Assembly (NCBI RefSeq): GCF_024649945.1
Contig: NZ_JANKMS010000003.1
Coordinates: 372,001 to 436,000 of the forward strand
Direction: 5' to 3'
Length of the DNA: 64,000 nucleotides
From: Flavobacterium panacis
GTDB lineage: Bacteria > Bacteroidota > Bacteroidia > Flavobacteriales > Flavobacteriaceae
The position numbers and the translations under genes are program-made. Below are positions 1 through 8,766 of this stretch, piece after piece. The notes under the pieces were generated by a model. The model did no database searches and had not been told where the DNA came from. It saw only the letters and a program-made list of their open reading frames with translations. Each line of letters starts with the position of its first letter. Within the stretch, counting starts at the first letter, position 1.

Positions 1-491
1 GAAGTGTTGAAATTGGTCACAATGCGCAAATCGGATATTTTGCTCAAAATCAAGCAGCATTATTAGATGAAAATGCAACAATTTTTGAGACAATTGACAG
101 TATTGCAGTTGGAGATATTAGAACGCAGATTAAAAATATTTTAGGTGCATTTATGTTCCAAGGTGATGATATTACCAAGAAAGTAAAAGTGCTTTCTGGA
201 GGAGAGAAAACTCGTTTGGCAATGATTAAATTGTTATTGGAGCCAGTTAACTTGTTGATTCTAGATGAGCCTTCGAATCACTTAGATATGAAAACTAAAG
301 ATATCATTAAAGATGCTTTACGTGATTTCGACGGAACTTTGATCTTGGTTTCTCACGACCGTGATTTCCTTGATGGATTAGCGACTAAAGTTTTTGAATT
401 TGGAAACAAAAGAGTGAAAGAGCATTTTGAAGATGTTGCAGGTTTCCTTGCGCACAAGAAAATGGATTCTATGCGAGAAATAGAAAAATAG
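1..491 (+). CDS. ABC-F family ATPase, C-terminal part (5' end outside window)
   Basis: The open frame enters from the left edge (first full codon at base 3) and ends at 491. The visible residues are the second nucleotide-binding domain of an ABC-F protein: signature LSGGEKTRLAM, Walker B LLILDEPSNHLD and the H-loop SHDRDF. The PSNHLD form of Walker B is typical of ABC-F proteins, which are soluble, bind the ribosomal E site and have no membrane domain. Nothing separates the subfamilies (Uup, YdiF, EttA or resistance-type) because the linker and first ATPase domain are missing. A strong terminator follows directly. I am sure of the family and not of the cellular role. Confidence 0.9.
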   Translation, partial: SVEIGHNAQIGYFAQNQAALLDENATIFETIDSIAVGDIRTQIKNILGAFMFQGDDITKKVKVLSGGEKTRLAMIKLLLEPVNLLILDEPSNHLDMKTKDIIKDALRDFDGTLILVSHDRDFLDGLATKVFEFGNKRVKEHFEDVAGFLAHKKMDSMREIEK

Positions 492-510
492 TTTTTTAGA
501 TAAAATACTT

Positions 511-544
511 AAAAAGGGACAAGTTGATTCTTGTCCCTTTTTTT
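511..544 (+). terminator. Rho-independent terminator after ABC-F gene
   Basis: Stem AAAAAGGGACAAG / CTTGTCCCTTTTT with loop TTGATT, followed by a T run. It lies 20 bases after the stop codon. Confidence 0.9.
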
Positions 545-721
545 GTTTTCAACAGATTGATAACACTATTTTAATGCAATTTTTTTTACAATAAATATAT
601 TTTTTTGCTATTTTAGTACTCCCATTTCGTGTTAACTAGAAATATTTGGCTCTTGATAAACGGTAGAGCAATATTTTGAATTCGGTTATAGAAAAATTGA
701 TAATTTATTTATTTGAAGTCT

Positions 722-1879
722 ATGAGTAAAATTCTACTAGTTCCACTTGTTTTTTTATTTTCTATAATGCCATTCTGTTTGCATGCTCAAGGTGATGTAA
801 ACGAAGGTGAAAAAACGGAAAAAACAGAAAGCGAAGTAAAATATCCGCAATATCAGCTTAAAGGTCTTTTACAGGCACGATATCTCGAAAGTTTCGGAGA
901 TAATGTTGATGTTTTAGGAGCTCATCATGCTACTGGAGATGTTACACAGCAATCTTTCGATATTAAAAGAATGCGTGTAGGTTTAAATACCAAATTAAGT
1001 GAAGCTACAGAAGTTGTAATCTTAGTCAACTTAGCCGATTTTAAATCGGATACCAAAGGAAAAGTTCTTGAAAATGCCTACGGAAAATATACTTTTAATA
1101 AATACATTGCTTTAACAGGAGGTCAATTTCGTCCCGCATTTGGTATAGAAGAGCTTGTTCCGGTTGATATCATTAAATCTTTTGATTTCTCGAATCAATA
1201 TTATGAATTTGGGAAAAATGGCTGGACCAGTTTTCAAATTGGAGCTTCGGCAACTGGAGCTTTTGATATTGGAAAAATTCCGGTCAATTATGCTGTTTCT
1301 GTTTTAAATGGAAATGGGAAAAATGTCGAAATGGATAAAGACAACGGAAAACAATATTCTACAAGATGGGTTTTTGAATTGTCCAAAGAACATAAAATAA
1401 ATCTGGGTTTAAACGGTGGTTTCGGAAAAGTATTTAAAGAAAATGTTTTTGCAATAGGAGCTGATATTACCAGTGATTTTAAACTGACAGATCGTTTTGC
1501 TTTTGATCTTCAAATAGAGTATAAACAAGGTACCAATCATAATTTGTATTTCTCACTTCCTGCTGAAAACAGAGTAGGAGATGTGTCTAATTATCAAATG
1601 CGCGGAATTTATTTTTTACCAAATCTGCGTTATGTGGTGAATTATAAAAAATTAACGGCTTTAGAATTGTCCTGTCGCTATGAAACTTTTGATCCAAGTT
1701 ACAAAGTTGATTCAAACGTGAGGCAGACTTATACGCCAATGATAAGTTTAGAATTTGGAAAAGCTTATTTAGGCCGAATCGAGATGGGATTTGAAATTGA
1801 TAGATTTGATAGGAATGTTCCTAATACGTCAACCTACAACGACGATTTGTTTATAATACAATTGCAGCTCCGATTATAA
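722..1879 (+). CDS. Outer-membrane porin, phosphate-selective porin O/P-like
   Basis: A 385-residue protein with a signal peptide (hydrophobic LLVPLVFLFSIMPF, then a HAQ cleavage site) and then alternating beta-strand-like sequence ending in an aromatic/hydrophobic strand (LFIIQLQLRL), as expected of an outer-membrane barrel. The pattern of an N-terminal QLKGLLQARY strand and a GGQFRPAFGIEE segment resembles the porin O/P family. I start at the ATG at 722; an in-frame TTG at 713 would add three residues before the signal peptide. A dicarboxylate-type transporter gene follows 21 bases after the stop, so the porin probably admits the same anionic substrate through the outer membrane. The true substrate is unknown. 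Confidence 0.75.
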   Translation: MSKILLVPLVFLFSIMPFCLHAQGDVNEGEKTEKTESEVKYPQYQLKGLLQARYLESFGDNVDVLGAHHATGDVTQQSFDIKRMRVGLNTKLSEATEVVILVNLADFKSDTKGKVLENAYGKYTFNKYIALTGGQFRPAFGIEELVPVDIIKSFDFSNQYYEFGKNGWTSFQIGASATGAFDIGKIPVNYAVSVLNGNGKNVEMDKDNGKQYSTRWVFELSKEHKINLGLNGGFGKVFKENVFAIGADITSDFKLTDRFAFDLQIEYKQGTNHNLYFSLPAENRVGDVSNYQMRGIYFLPNLRYVVNYKKLTALELSCRYETFDPSYKVDSNVRQTYTPMISLEFGKAYLGRIEMGFEIDRFDRNVPNTSTYNDDLFIIQLQLRL

Positions 1880-1900
1880 TTCACTTAAATTTTGTTTTTT

Positions 1901-3331
1901 ATGAAAGAAGTAAAAATCCCTCAGACTTTAATAACATTAATAATTGGAATCGCAATTTGGTTTATTCCTGCACCAGATGGTGTTAAAATAGAAGCGTGGC
2001 ATCTTTTTGCCATTTTCGTCGCTACAATTTTAGGAATTATCCTGAAAGCAGCACCAATGGGAACCATGTGTATGATTGCAGTTGCTTTAACGGCGATGTC
2101 TCAAGTTTTGGCTCCCGGAGATCCAGGGAAATCAATTACGTTGGCGTTAAAAGGTTTTGGAGATAAAGTAATTTGGTTGATCGGAATTTCGTTTTTTATA
2201 GCAAGAGGATTTATTAAAACAGGTTTAGGAAATAGGATAGCTTTTTTGTTTATTAGAATATTCGGAAAAAGTTCGTTAGGATTGGCTTATGGTTTAGGAT
2301 TGGCCGATTTGGTTTTAGCGCCAGCCGTTCCAAGTAATACGGCTAGAGGTGGTGGAATTATTTATCCTATTATGAAATCAATGTCAATGAGTTTTGGTTC
2401 AATGCCAGATCAGTCTGAAACCCATCGAAAATTAGGTTCGTATTTGACTTTAAATAGTTATAATATGAATTTGATTGCGTCTTCTATGTTTTTGACGGGG
2501 ACTGCCAGTAATCCAATGTGTCAAAAGTTTGCTCTTAATTTGGGAATTAAGATTACCTGGATGTCTTGGGCGGCGGCAGCAATTGTTCCTGGTCTGTGTG
2601 CTTTTTTTGTGATTCCTTTTGTGCTGTACAAAATTTATCCGCCAGAATTAAAGAAAACAGGTGATGCTCCGCAAATTGCGGCTCAAAAATTAAAAGAAAT
2701 GGGAGCAGTAACGAGAAATGAATGGATGATGCTTTTAACTTTTTTTATTCTTCTGTTTCTATGGATGACAGGCGATCTGTTTTCTATTGATGCTACAACA
2801 ACCGCTTTTATTGGTTTAGTAATTTTGCTTCTAACGTCTGTTTTAACTTGGGATGATGTCAAAGCTGAAAAAGGAGCTTGGGATACCATTGTATGGTTTT
2901 CGGTGCTGGTGATGATGGCGAGTTCACTAAACGAACTTGGTTTTATAGCATGGTTTAGTGATTTGGTAAAAACTCAAATTGGTGGATTAAGTTGGCAAAT
3001 GGCTTTTCCGATTATAGTTTTAGTGTATTTTTTCAGCCATTATCTTTTTGCAAGTGCAACAGCACACGTGGCAGCAATGTATGCGGCTTTGCTTGGAGTA
3101 GGAATTTCACTTGGAATTCCAGGATTGTTACTGGCTTTTATGCTCGGATTTATAGGTTCGCTTTACGGAACTTTAACGCATTATGGTCACGGTCCGGCAC
3201 CCGTATTTTTCGGGAGCGGCTACGTAGATTTAAAGAGCTGGTGGATCAAAGGACTGGTGACAGGTTTGGTTATGCTCTTGATTTATATGGTAATTGGAGG
3301 ATTGTGGCTCCGAATTATTGGTGATTTTTAG
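1901..3331 (+). CDS. DASS-family (SLC13-like) anion/dicarboxylate transporter
   Basis: A 476-residue inner-membrane protein with many hydrophobic helices. The two inverted-repeat signature segments of the divalent anion:sodium symporter family are visible: PSNTARGGGIIYP near residue 145 with TGTASNP near 200, and SATAHVAAMYAAL in the C-terminal half. The SNTARGGG form is that of the bacterial/plastid 2-oxoglutarate/malate translocator branch. The ATG at 1901 is preferred over an in-frame TTG at 1892, which would add only MFF. It probably shares a transcript with the porin upstream. The last four bases overlap the convergent gene on the other strand. The substrate is inferred from family only. 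Confidence 0.85.
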   Translation: MKEVKIPQTLITLIIGIAIWFIPAPDGVKIEAWHLFAIFVATILGIILKAAPMGTMCMIAVALTAMSQVLAPGDPGKSITLALKGFGDKVIWLIGISFFIARGFIKTGLGNRIAFLFIRIFGKSSLGLAYGLGLADLVLAPAVPSNTARGGGIIYPIMKSMSMSFGSMPDQSETHRKLGSYLTLNSYNMNLIASSMFLTGTASNPMCQKFALNLGIKITWMSWAAAAIVPGLCAFFVIPFVLYKIYPPELKKTGDAPQIAAQKLKEMGAVTRNEWMMLLTFFILLFLWMTGDLFSIDATTTAFIGLVILLLTSVLTWDDVKAEKGAWDTIVWFSVLVMMASSLNELGFIAWFSDLVKTQIGGLSWQMAFPIIVLVYFFSHYLFASATAHVAAMYAALLGVGISLGIPGLLLAFMLGFIGSLYGTLTHYGHGPAPVFFGSGYVDLKSWWIKGLVTGLVMLLIYMVIGGLWLRIIGDF

Positions 3332-3630
3332 ATTCTTATTCCTGGAGGAAGTAATTCTTTGTATCTAGGATTTTTTTTGAAGAATGAAACAATCTTTGGG
3401 TGAATTGGAACAACTCTGTAATTTTTTTCAGAACTTAAATCCAATACGTTTTTAAGTAAAGCATTTATGGCTTCTTCATTTTCGTAAGAGTCCGGTGTAT
3501 TGATCTTGGTTAAGAAGATTTTTTTTTCTTGAAATGAATATTCAACTGCCAGCATTCCTTCAGGTACGACAGTTTCAAATTGGCGTGCAAAAGTGTTGTC
3601 TTTGATTTCCATAGTTACAAAAGTTTCCAT
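3328..3630 (-). CDS. Small GNAT-like N-acetyltransferase (YidJ/NATD1 type)
   Basis: A 100-residue protein that fits the minimal GCN5-related acetyltransferase family (COG2388). It has an N-terminal strand pair (AVEYSFQEKKIFLTKINTP), a helix with ALLKNVLDLSSEKNYRVVPIHP, and the C-terminal FFKKNPRYKELL. The VVPIHPKIVSFF segment, then a basic helix, is the typical ending of these short proteins. A second Met at residue 7 (3612) is also a possible start. The 3' end overlaps the stop of the convergent transporter gene by 4 bases. Substrates for this family are not established. About 290 bases of gene-free DNA follow upstream. Confidence 0.65.
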   Translation of the reverse strand: METFVTMEIKDNTFARQFETVVPEGMLAVEYSFQEKKIFLTKINTPDSYENEEAINALLKNVLDLSSEKNYRVVPIHPKIVSFFKKNPRYKELLPPGIRI

Positions 3631-3920
3631 AGTAATTTCTTGTTAGGTTACGGTAAATAGTGAATTTGGGATCCAAAATATTTATGAAAGAAAATTCTTT
3701 ATAAGGTTTTGTTTCAAGAAATATTTCGAATGCAAAGGTAATCATTTGATTTTCAATATTAAATTATTTTTTAAAGTTGTAAATCTTGGGATGTCGTTTT
3801 GAAATTTGATTTTTTTGAATTTTAATGATAATTAGGCTTAAATTTTGATTGTCATCCTGTTAAAAAAGGTAACTTTATTTTTTCGAATAAATGTCCTAGT
3901 GGTAATTTCATTTTAATGTT

Positions 3921-4577
3921 ATGAGTAAAATTCCAGTTTATTTTATGCCGGGTCTGGCGGCAAGTTCATCTATTTTTGAAAGAATTAAATTGGATGAAAA
4001 TGCTTTTGAAATGCATCTTTTGGAATGGGAAATTCCAAGCCCAAAAGAATCTTTGTCAGATTACGCGCTTCGAATTAGTAAAAATATAAAACATGAAAAT
4101 CCTGTTTTAATAGGAGTTTCTTTTGGAGGAATCTTGGTTCAGGAAATTTCTAAACATATCAAAGCGAGGAAAATCATTATTATATCGAGTGTTAGAAGTA
4201 ATGTCGAATTTCCTAGAAGGATGAAAATAGGGAAGACAACAAAAGCTTACAAATTAATCCCGATGCAGTTGATTTTAAATGTAGAGAAATTGGCTAAATT
4301 TTCATTTGGTGAAAAAGTCAACAAAAGAATTAAGCTATATGAAAAGTTTTTAGCTGTTCGTGATTTAGGTTATCTGCAATGGGCGGTAGAAAATGTAATA
4401 TTATGGGACAGAAATCAAATCGATGAAAACGTAATACATATTCACGGAGATCAAGATGATGTTTTTCCTATTAAGTACATTGATAAATGTATTATAGTAA
4501 AAGGAGGAACGCATATTATGATCTTAAATAAATATAAATGGCTGAATGAGAATCTGCCTTCTATTATATTGGAGTAA
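3921..4577 (+). CDS. Alpha/beta-fold hydrolase
   Basis: A 218-residue cytoplasmic protein. The nucleophile elbow is GVSFGG (Ser near residue 68), the acid is likely the Asp in HGDQDDVFP (near 177), and the catalytic His is in KGGTHIMI (near 196), so a complete Ser-Asp-His triad is present. The N-terminal YFMPGLAASSSIF provides the oxyanion-hole region. The cap between the nucleophile and the acid is short. No substrate can be inferred from neighbours. It is a stand-alone gene followed by a repeat-rich intergenic stretch. Confidence 0.8.
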   Translation: MSKIPVYFMPGLAASSSIFERIKLDENAFEMHLLEWEIPSPKESLSDYALRISKNIKHENPVLIGVSFGGILVQEISKHIKARKIIIISSVRSNVEFPRRMKIGKTTKAYKLIPMQLILNVEKLAKFSFGEKVNKRIKLYEKFLAVRDLGYLQWAVENVILWDRNQIDENVIHIHGDQDDVFPIKYIDKCIIVKGGTHIMILNKYKWLNENLPSIILE

Positions 4578-4624
4578 AATTCCAAAAAAAATCAAATTCC
4601 AAATTCCAATTGTTAGTTTTTAGA

Positions 4625-4785
4625 TCTTTGTCAAAGTTTTAAAATTTTGAAAGATTCGGATAAAGTAACCCCAAAGTTTGTCATCCTGACGAAGGAAGGA
4701 TCACACTAGTAATTCGACAAAGATTTTAACTCCCAATATTTAAAAACATAGCCCAAGGTTTCAACCTTGGGTACGCAATGATAAA
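4625..4785. repeat. Dispersed intergenic repeat (family A, copy 1)
   Basis: Contains three parts also found at 41.1-41.3 kb: a TTTGTCAAAGTTTT segment (4628 on), the GTCATCCTGA...GAAGGATCACACTAG segment (4680-4709), and the palindrome CCCAAGGTTTCAACCTTGGG (4751-4770). The palindromic part lies in the opposite orientation to the copy at 41.22 kb. No open frame is present. Confidence 0.8.
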
Positions 4786-4819
4786 AAAATCCCAAACTCT
4801 TTTTGGAATTTGGGATTTC
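4783..4819 (-). terminator. Terminator for the TPR membrane protein gene
   Basis: Read on the minus strand: AAATCCCAAA, 12-base loop, TTTGGGATTTTTTT. It lies 24 bases beyond the stop of the minus-strand gene at 4843. Confidence 0.8.
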
Positions 4820-4842
4820 TAATATTGTAATTTAAAGAAAAT

Positions 4843-5358
4843 TTAGATTTTCTTCATTTGCTCTTTCATCATAGAGATTTGCTCTTTCAGCATTCCTTGT
4901 TTGTCTAATTTCTTAGCTTCATTTAACAAATTAGTCGCTTCCAGTTTTCTTCTACGTGACATGGCAACTCCTGCAAGGTTTAATTTCGCTACAGCTAAAT
5001 CCATATCCATTGATAATCCAAGTTCGATTGCTTTTTTGAAATGTTTCTCAGCTTGGTTGATATTCGTTTGAGACAACATAATACCTTGTAAATAATTTAA
5101 GTATCCTTGTTGTTTTCTTACTAATGCACCTTCAGGATTTTTAATATATGATAACCATTTATTAGCGCCTTCAAAGTCTTGTTTTCTTAATTTTAGGAAA
5201 GCTAAAAGGATAAATTCGTTTTTGAAATAAAGAAAAATTGGAATTGCAGTTAATAAAATAAGAAAAATTCCATTTCCGATATTACTTTCTGTAAATTGCC
5301 AAATGCCCGCTACTACTAGAAGTCCGGCCAAAATAAGTTTAATATTCTTGTGAAACAT
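4843..5358 (-). CDS. TPR-like membrane protein of unknown function
   Basis: A 171-residue protein with two hydrophobic helices at the N terminus (roughly residues 8-24 and 28-46), then a helical, TPR-like region. A clear TPR-type helix pair is QAEKHFKKAIELG near residue 100, followed by DLAVAKLNLAGVAMSRRRKLEATNLL. The C terminus is Met/Lys/Gln rich. The topology suggests a membrane-anchored cytoplasmic scaffold. It is monocistronic, with its own terminator, and is divergent from rpmH. I do not recognise a characterised homologue. Confidence 0.6.
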   Translation of the reverse strand: MFHKNIKLILAGLLVVAGIWQFTESNIGNGIFLILLTAIPIFLYFKNEFILLAFLKLRKQDFEGANKWLSYIKNPEGALVRKQQGYLNYLQGIMLSQTNINQAEKHFKKAIELGLSMDMDLAVAKLNLAGVAMSRRRKLEATNLLNEAKKLDKQGMLKEQISMMKEQMKKI

Positions 5359-5422
5359 AATTGTTGTAAATTTGTGATTGCAAAGATAGTAAAAGGAATT
5401 AAAAATATTTTTATAAAAGTGC

Positions 5423-5452
5423 TTGCCAGAAAAAAAAGTCTTTGTATATTTG
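5423..5452 (+). promoter_or_regulatory. Bacteroidota-type promoter for rpmH
   Basis: TTG at 5423-5425, 19 bases, then TATATTTG at 5445-5452, an exact match to the TAnnTTTG (-7) element with a -33 TTG. The leader to the rpmH start codon is about 70 bases. Confidence 0.8.
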
Positions 5453-5527
5453 CACTCGGTTTTTGAATAACGATATCCAAAACCAAAACAACGAGTTAAT
5501 AGATACCATTTTTAAAGATACAAAGCA

Positions 5528-5689
5528 ATGAGCAAAAGAACATTTCAACCATCGAAAAGAAAAAGAAGAAATAAGCACGGATTTATGGACAGAATGGCTT
5601 CTGCGAATGGAAGAAAAGTTCTAGCGCGTAGAAGAGCAAAAGGAAGACATAAATTAACTGTTTCTAGCGAGCCTAGACACAAAAAATAA
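5528..5689 (+). CDS. rpmH: 50S ribosomal protein L34
   Basis: A 53-residue very basic protein starting [18 protein letters not shown] and containing the L34 core [23 protein letters not shown]. Length and motif order match L34, which sits near the peptide exit tunnel of the large ribosomal subunit. Bacteroidota L34 often has a short extra C-terminal tail, seen here as [13 protein letters not shown]. The usual neighbour rnpA (RNase P protein) is absent; carB follows instead. A perfect promoter precedes it and a strong terminator follows. The leader holds complementary segments (ACTCG near 5453, CGAGT near 5491) that could form a stem. Confidence 0.97.
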
Positions 5690-5708
5690 TGTTTGTATAA
5701 ACATACAT

Positions 5709-5741
5709 AAGGCGATTACTTTTTTAGTATCGCCTTTTTTT
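5709..5741 (+). terminator. Rho-independent terminator after rpmH
   Basis: Stem AAGGCGAT-ACT / AGT-ATCGCC with a T-rich loop, then seven T. It lies 20 bases after the rpmH stop codon. Confidence 0.9.
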
Positions 5742-5766
5742 ATACCTTGTCGGTAAAAATTTTCTC

Positions 5767-5803
5767 AACTTTCTAGTTTATAGCACACTAGAAAAGTTTT
5801 TTT
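5767..5803 (+). terminator. Second hairpin plus T-run in the carB leader; possible attenuator
   Basis: AACTTTCTAG, 11-base loop, CTAGAAAAGTT with one bulge, followed by seven T. It ends only 33 bases before the carB start codon. It is either a backup terminator for rpmH read-through or an attenuator controlling carB. Confidence 0.55.
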
Positions 5804-5836
5804 AAGTACTTTATATAACTACACAATACATAAAAA

Positions 5837-8692
5837 ATGCCTAAAGACACATCAATTAAATCCGTTTTAATAATAGGTTCAGGACCTATTGTTATTGGTC
5901 AAGCTTGCGAATTCGACTATGCAGGTTCTCAATCTGCTCGTTCTATTCGTGAAGAAGGAATTGAAGTTATCTTGATTAACTCCAATCCAGCGACAATTAT
6001 GACCGACCCATCTATGGCCGATCATATTTATTTGAAACCATTAACTACAAAATCGATTATTGAAATTCTTAAGGAACATCCGCAAATTGATGCTGTTTTA
6101 CCAACAATGGGAGGACAAACAGCCTTAAACTTGTGTTTGGAAGCTGAGGAAAAAGGAATCTGGCAGGATTTCGGAGTAAGATTAATCGGTGTTGATGTAA
6201 ACGCAATTAATATTACGGAAGATAGAGAGCAATTTAAACAGCTTTTAGAAAGAATAAATGTACCAACTGCACCAGCAAAAACAGCTACTTCTTACTTAGA
6301 AGGAAAAGAAATAGCTCAGGAGTTTGGTTTCCCACTTGTAATTCGTCCTTCGTTTACACTTGGAGGAACTGGAGCAGCAGTAGTTTACAAAAAAGAAGAT
6401 TTTGATGAGCTTTTAACTCGCGGACTTGAAGCTTCTCCAATTCACGAAGTTTTGATCGACAAAGCTTTGATGGGATGGAAAGAGTACGAATTAGAGCTTT
6501 TAAGAGATAAAAATGACAACGTTGTAATTATCTGTTCAATCGAAAACATGGACCCAATGGGAATCCACACTGGAGATTCGATTACAGTAGCGCCAGCGAT
6601 GACATTATCAGATACAACTTTCCAAAAATTACGTGACTATGCTATCTTAATGATGAGAAGTATCGGAAACTTTGCGGGAGGATGTAACGTACAGTTCGCA
6701 GTTTCGCCAGACGAAAAAGAAGATATCGTAGCAATCGAAATCAATCCTCGTGTATCTCGTTCTTCTGCTTTAGCATCAAAAGCGACTGGATATCCAATTG
6801 CAAAAATTGCTTCTAAATTAGCTTTAGGATATAACTTAGATGAATTGCAAAATCAAATTACAAAATCTACTTCGGCTCTTTTCGAGCCAACTTTAGATTA
6901 CGTAATCGTAAAAATACCACGTTGGAACTTCGATAAATTTGAAGGTTCAGACAGAACTTTAGGACTTCAGATGAAATCTGTAGGTGAGGTTATGGGAATC
7001 GGACGTTCTTTCCAAGAGGCACTTCATAAAGCAACTCAATCTTTAGAGATTAAGAGAAATGGTTTAGGAGCTGACGGAAAAGGATATAAAGATTACGAAT
7101 TAATCATCGATAAACTGACTCACGCAAGCTGGGATCGTGTTTTCGTAATTTACGATGCAATTGCAATGGGAATTCCGTTGAGTACAATTCACGAAATTAC
7201 AAAAATCGATATGTGGTTCTTAAAACAATACGAAGAGCTTTATACTTTAGAAAAAGAAATCTCAAACTACAAAGTTGCAGATCTTCCTAAAGAATTGTTG
7301 TTAGAAGCGAAACAAAAAGGTTTTGCAGACAGGCAATTAGCACACATGATGAATTGTTTAGAAAGTGAAGTTCACACTTTACGTACAGACATGAACATCA
7401 ACCGTGTGTTTAAATTAGTTGACACTTGTGCGGCTGAGTTTAAAGCACAAACTCCATATTACTATTCAACTTTTGAAGCTGAAATCGAAAAGGCAAACGG
7501 AGAACGTTTTGTAGACAACGAAAGTATCGTTACAGAGAAAAAGAAAGTAATTGTTTTAGGTTCTGGACCAAACAGAATTGGACAAGGAATCGAGTTTGAT
7601 TACTCTTGTGTACACGGAGTTTTAGCGGCTAAAGAATGTGGTTACGAAACGATCATGATTAACTGTAATCCTGAAACGGTTTCTACAGATTTCGATACAG
7701 CTGATAAATTATACTTCGAACCAGTTTTCTGGGAGCATATTTATGACATCATCCAACACGAAAAACCAGAAGGTGTAATTGTTCAGTTAGGTGGACAAAC
7801 AGCTCTTAAATTGGCTGATAAACTTTCTAAATACGGAGTGAAAATCATCGGAACTAGTTTCGACGCGCTTGATTTAGCAGAAGACAGAGGACGTTTCTCT
7901 GACTTGTTGACTGAATTACATATTCCTTTCCCAAGATTCGGAATCGCTGAAACGGCAGATGAAGCTTCTAAATTAGCAGATACTTTAGATTTCCCACTTT
8001 TAATTCGTCCTTCTTATGTATTAGGAGGTCAGGGAATGAAAATTGTAATCAATAAAAAAGAGCTTGAAGAGCACGTAATCGATTTGTTGAAAGCAATTCC
8101 AGGAAACAAATTATTACTGGATCACTACTTAGCTGGAGCAATCGAAGCAGAAGCTGATGCAATCTGTGACGCTGATGGAAATGTTTATATCATCGGAATT
8201 ATGGAGCACATCGAGCCTTGTGGAGTTCACTCTGGAGATAGTAACGCAACATTGCCTCCTTTCAACTTAGGAGAATTTGTAATGCAGCAAATTAAAGATC
8301 ATACACATAAAATTGCTAGAGCTTTAAAAACTGTTGGATTAATCAATATTCAGTTTGCGATTAAAGACGATACGGTTTACATTATCGAGGCAAATCCAAG
8401 AGCTTCTAGAACGGTTCCGTTTATTGCAAAAGCTTATGGAGAACCTTACGTAAACTACGCTACAAAAGTAATGTTAGGTCACAATAAAGTAACTGATTTT
8501 GATTTTAACCCACAATTGAAAGGTTACGCAATCAAACAACCAGTTTTCTCTTTCAGCAAATTCCCGAACGTAAACAAAGCGTTAGGACCAGAAATGAAGT
8601 CAACAGGAGAAAGTATCTTGTTTATTGATGACTTAAAAGACGATCAATTCTACGAATTGTACTCTAGAAGAAAAATGTATTTGAGTAAATAA
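5837..8692 (+). CDS. carB: Carbamoyl-phosphate synthase large subunit, short form
   Basis: A 951-residue protein of two homologous halves. The first begins SVLIIGSGPIVIGQACEFDY and the second, near residue 570, begins VIVLGSGPNRIGQGIEFDY. Each has an ATP-grasp fold (FPLVIRPSFTLGGTGA; FPLLIRPSYVLGGQGM) and metal-binding EINPR / EANPR motifs. It makes carbamoyl phosphate from glutamine-derived ammonia, bicarbonate and two ATP for pyrimidines and arginine, and needs the small subunit CarA, which is not in the window. It ends soon after KFPNVNKALGPEMKSTGE, so the C-terminal allosteric (MGS-like) domain of about 130 residues found in the 1073-residue E. coli enzyme is missing. The stop codon and downstream terminator are intact, so this is not a recent truncation. 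Confidence 0.96.
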   Translation: MPKDTSIKSVLIIGSGPIVIGQACEFDYAGSQSARSIREEGIEVILINSNPATIMTDPSMADHIYLKPLTTKSIIEILKEHPQIDAVLPTMGGQTALNLCLEAEEKGIWQDFGVRLIGVDVNAINITEDREQFKQLLERINVPTAPAKTATSYLEGKEIAQEFGFPLVIRPSFTLGGTGAAVVYKKEDFDELLTRGLEASPIHEVLIDKALMGWKEYELELLRDKNDNVVIICSIENMDPMGIHTGDSITVAPAMTLSDTTFQKLRDYAILMMRSIGNFAGGCNVQFAVSPDEKEDIVAIEINPRVSRSSALASKATGYPIAKIASKLALGYNLDELQNQITKSTSALFEPTLDYVIVKIPRWNFDKFEGSDRTLGLQMKSVGEVMGIGRSFQEALHKATQSLEIKRNGLGADGKGYKDYELIIDKLTHASWDRVFVIYDAIAMGIPLSTIHEITKIDMWFLKQYEELYTLEKEISNYKVADLPKELLLEAKQKGFADRQLAHMMNCLESEVHTLRTDMNINRVFKLVDTCAAEFKAQTPYYYSTFEAEIEKANGERFVDNESIVTEKKKVIVLGSGPNRIGQGIEFDYSCVHGVLAAKECGYETIMINCNPETVSTDFDTADKLYFEPVFWEHIYDIIQHEKPEGVIVQLGGQTALKLADKLSKYGVKIIGTSFDALDLAEDRGRFSDLLTELHIPFPRFGIAETADEASKLADTLDFPLLIRPSYVLGGQGMKIVINKKELEEHVIDLLKAIPGNKLLLDHYLAGAIEAEADAICDADGNVYIIGIMEHIEPCGVHSGDSNATLPPFNLGEFVMQQIKDHTHKIARALKTVGLINIQFAIKDDTVYIIEANPRASRTVPFIAKAYGEPYVNYATKVMLGHNKVTDFDFNPQLKGYAIKQPVFSFSKFPNVNKALGPEMKSTGESILFIDDLKDDQFYELYSRRKMYLSK

Positions 8693-8713
8693 TCTCAGAT
8701 TCTATTATAAAAG

Positions 8714-8747
8714 AAAAAGCTCCAATGAAAATTGGAGCTTTTTTTTT
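8714..8747 (+). terminator. Rho-independent terminator after carB
   Basis: AAAAAGCTCCAAT, loop GAAA, ATTGGAGCTTTTTTTTT, starting 22 bases after the stop codon. It also works on the minus strand for the convergent gene at 8767. Confidence 0.9.
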
Positions 8748-8766
8748 AACTTAATGAATTTTAAAT

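Noticed and set aside
713..721. TTG start for the porin gene
   Set aside because: The ATG nine bases later gives the better signal peptide.
2992..3324. 110-codon open frame inside the DASS transporter gene
   Set aside because: Other-frame shadow of a clearly conserved membrane protein.
5528..5689. rpmH position as evidence for a nearby replication origin
   Set aside because: No dnaA, rnpA, dnaN or DnaA-box cluster is visible; dnaB at the far end is not origin-linked.
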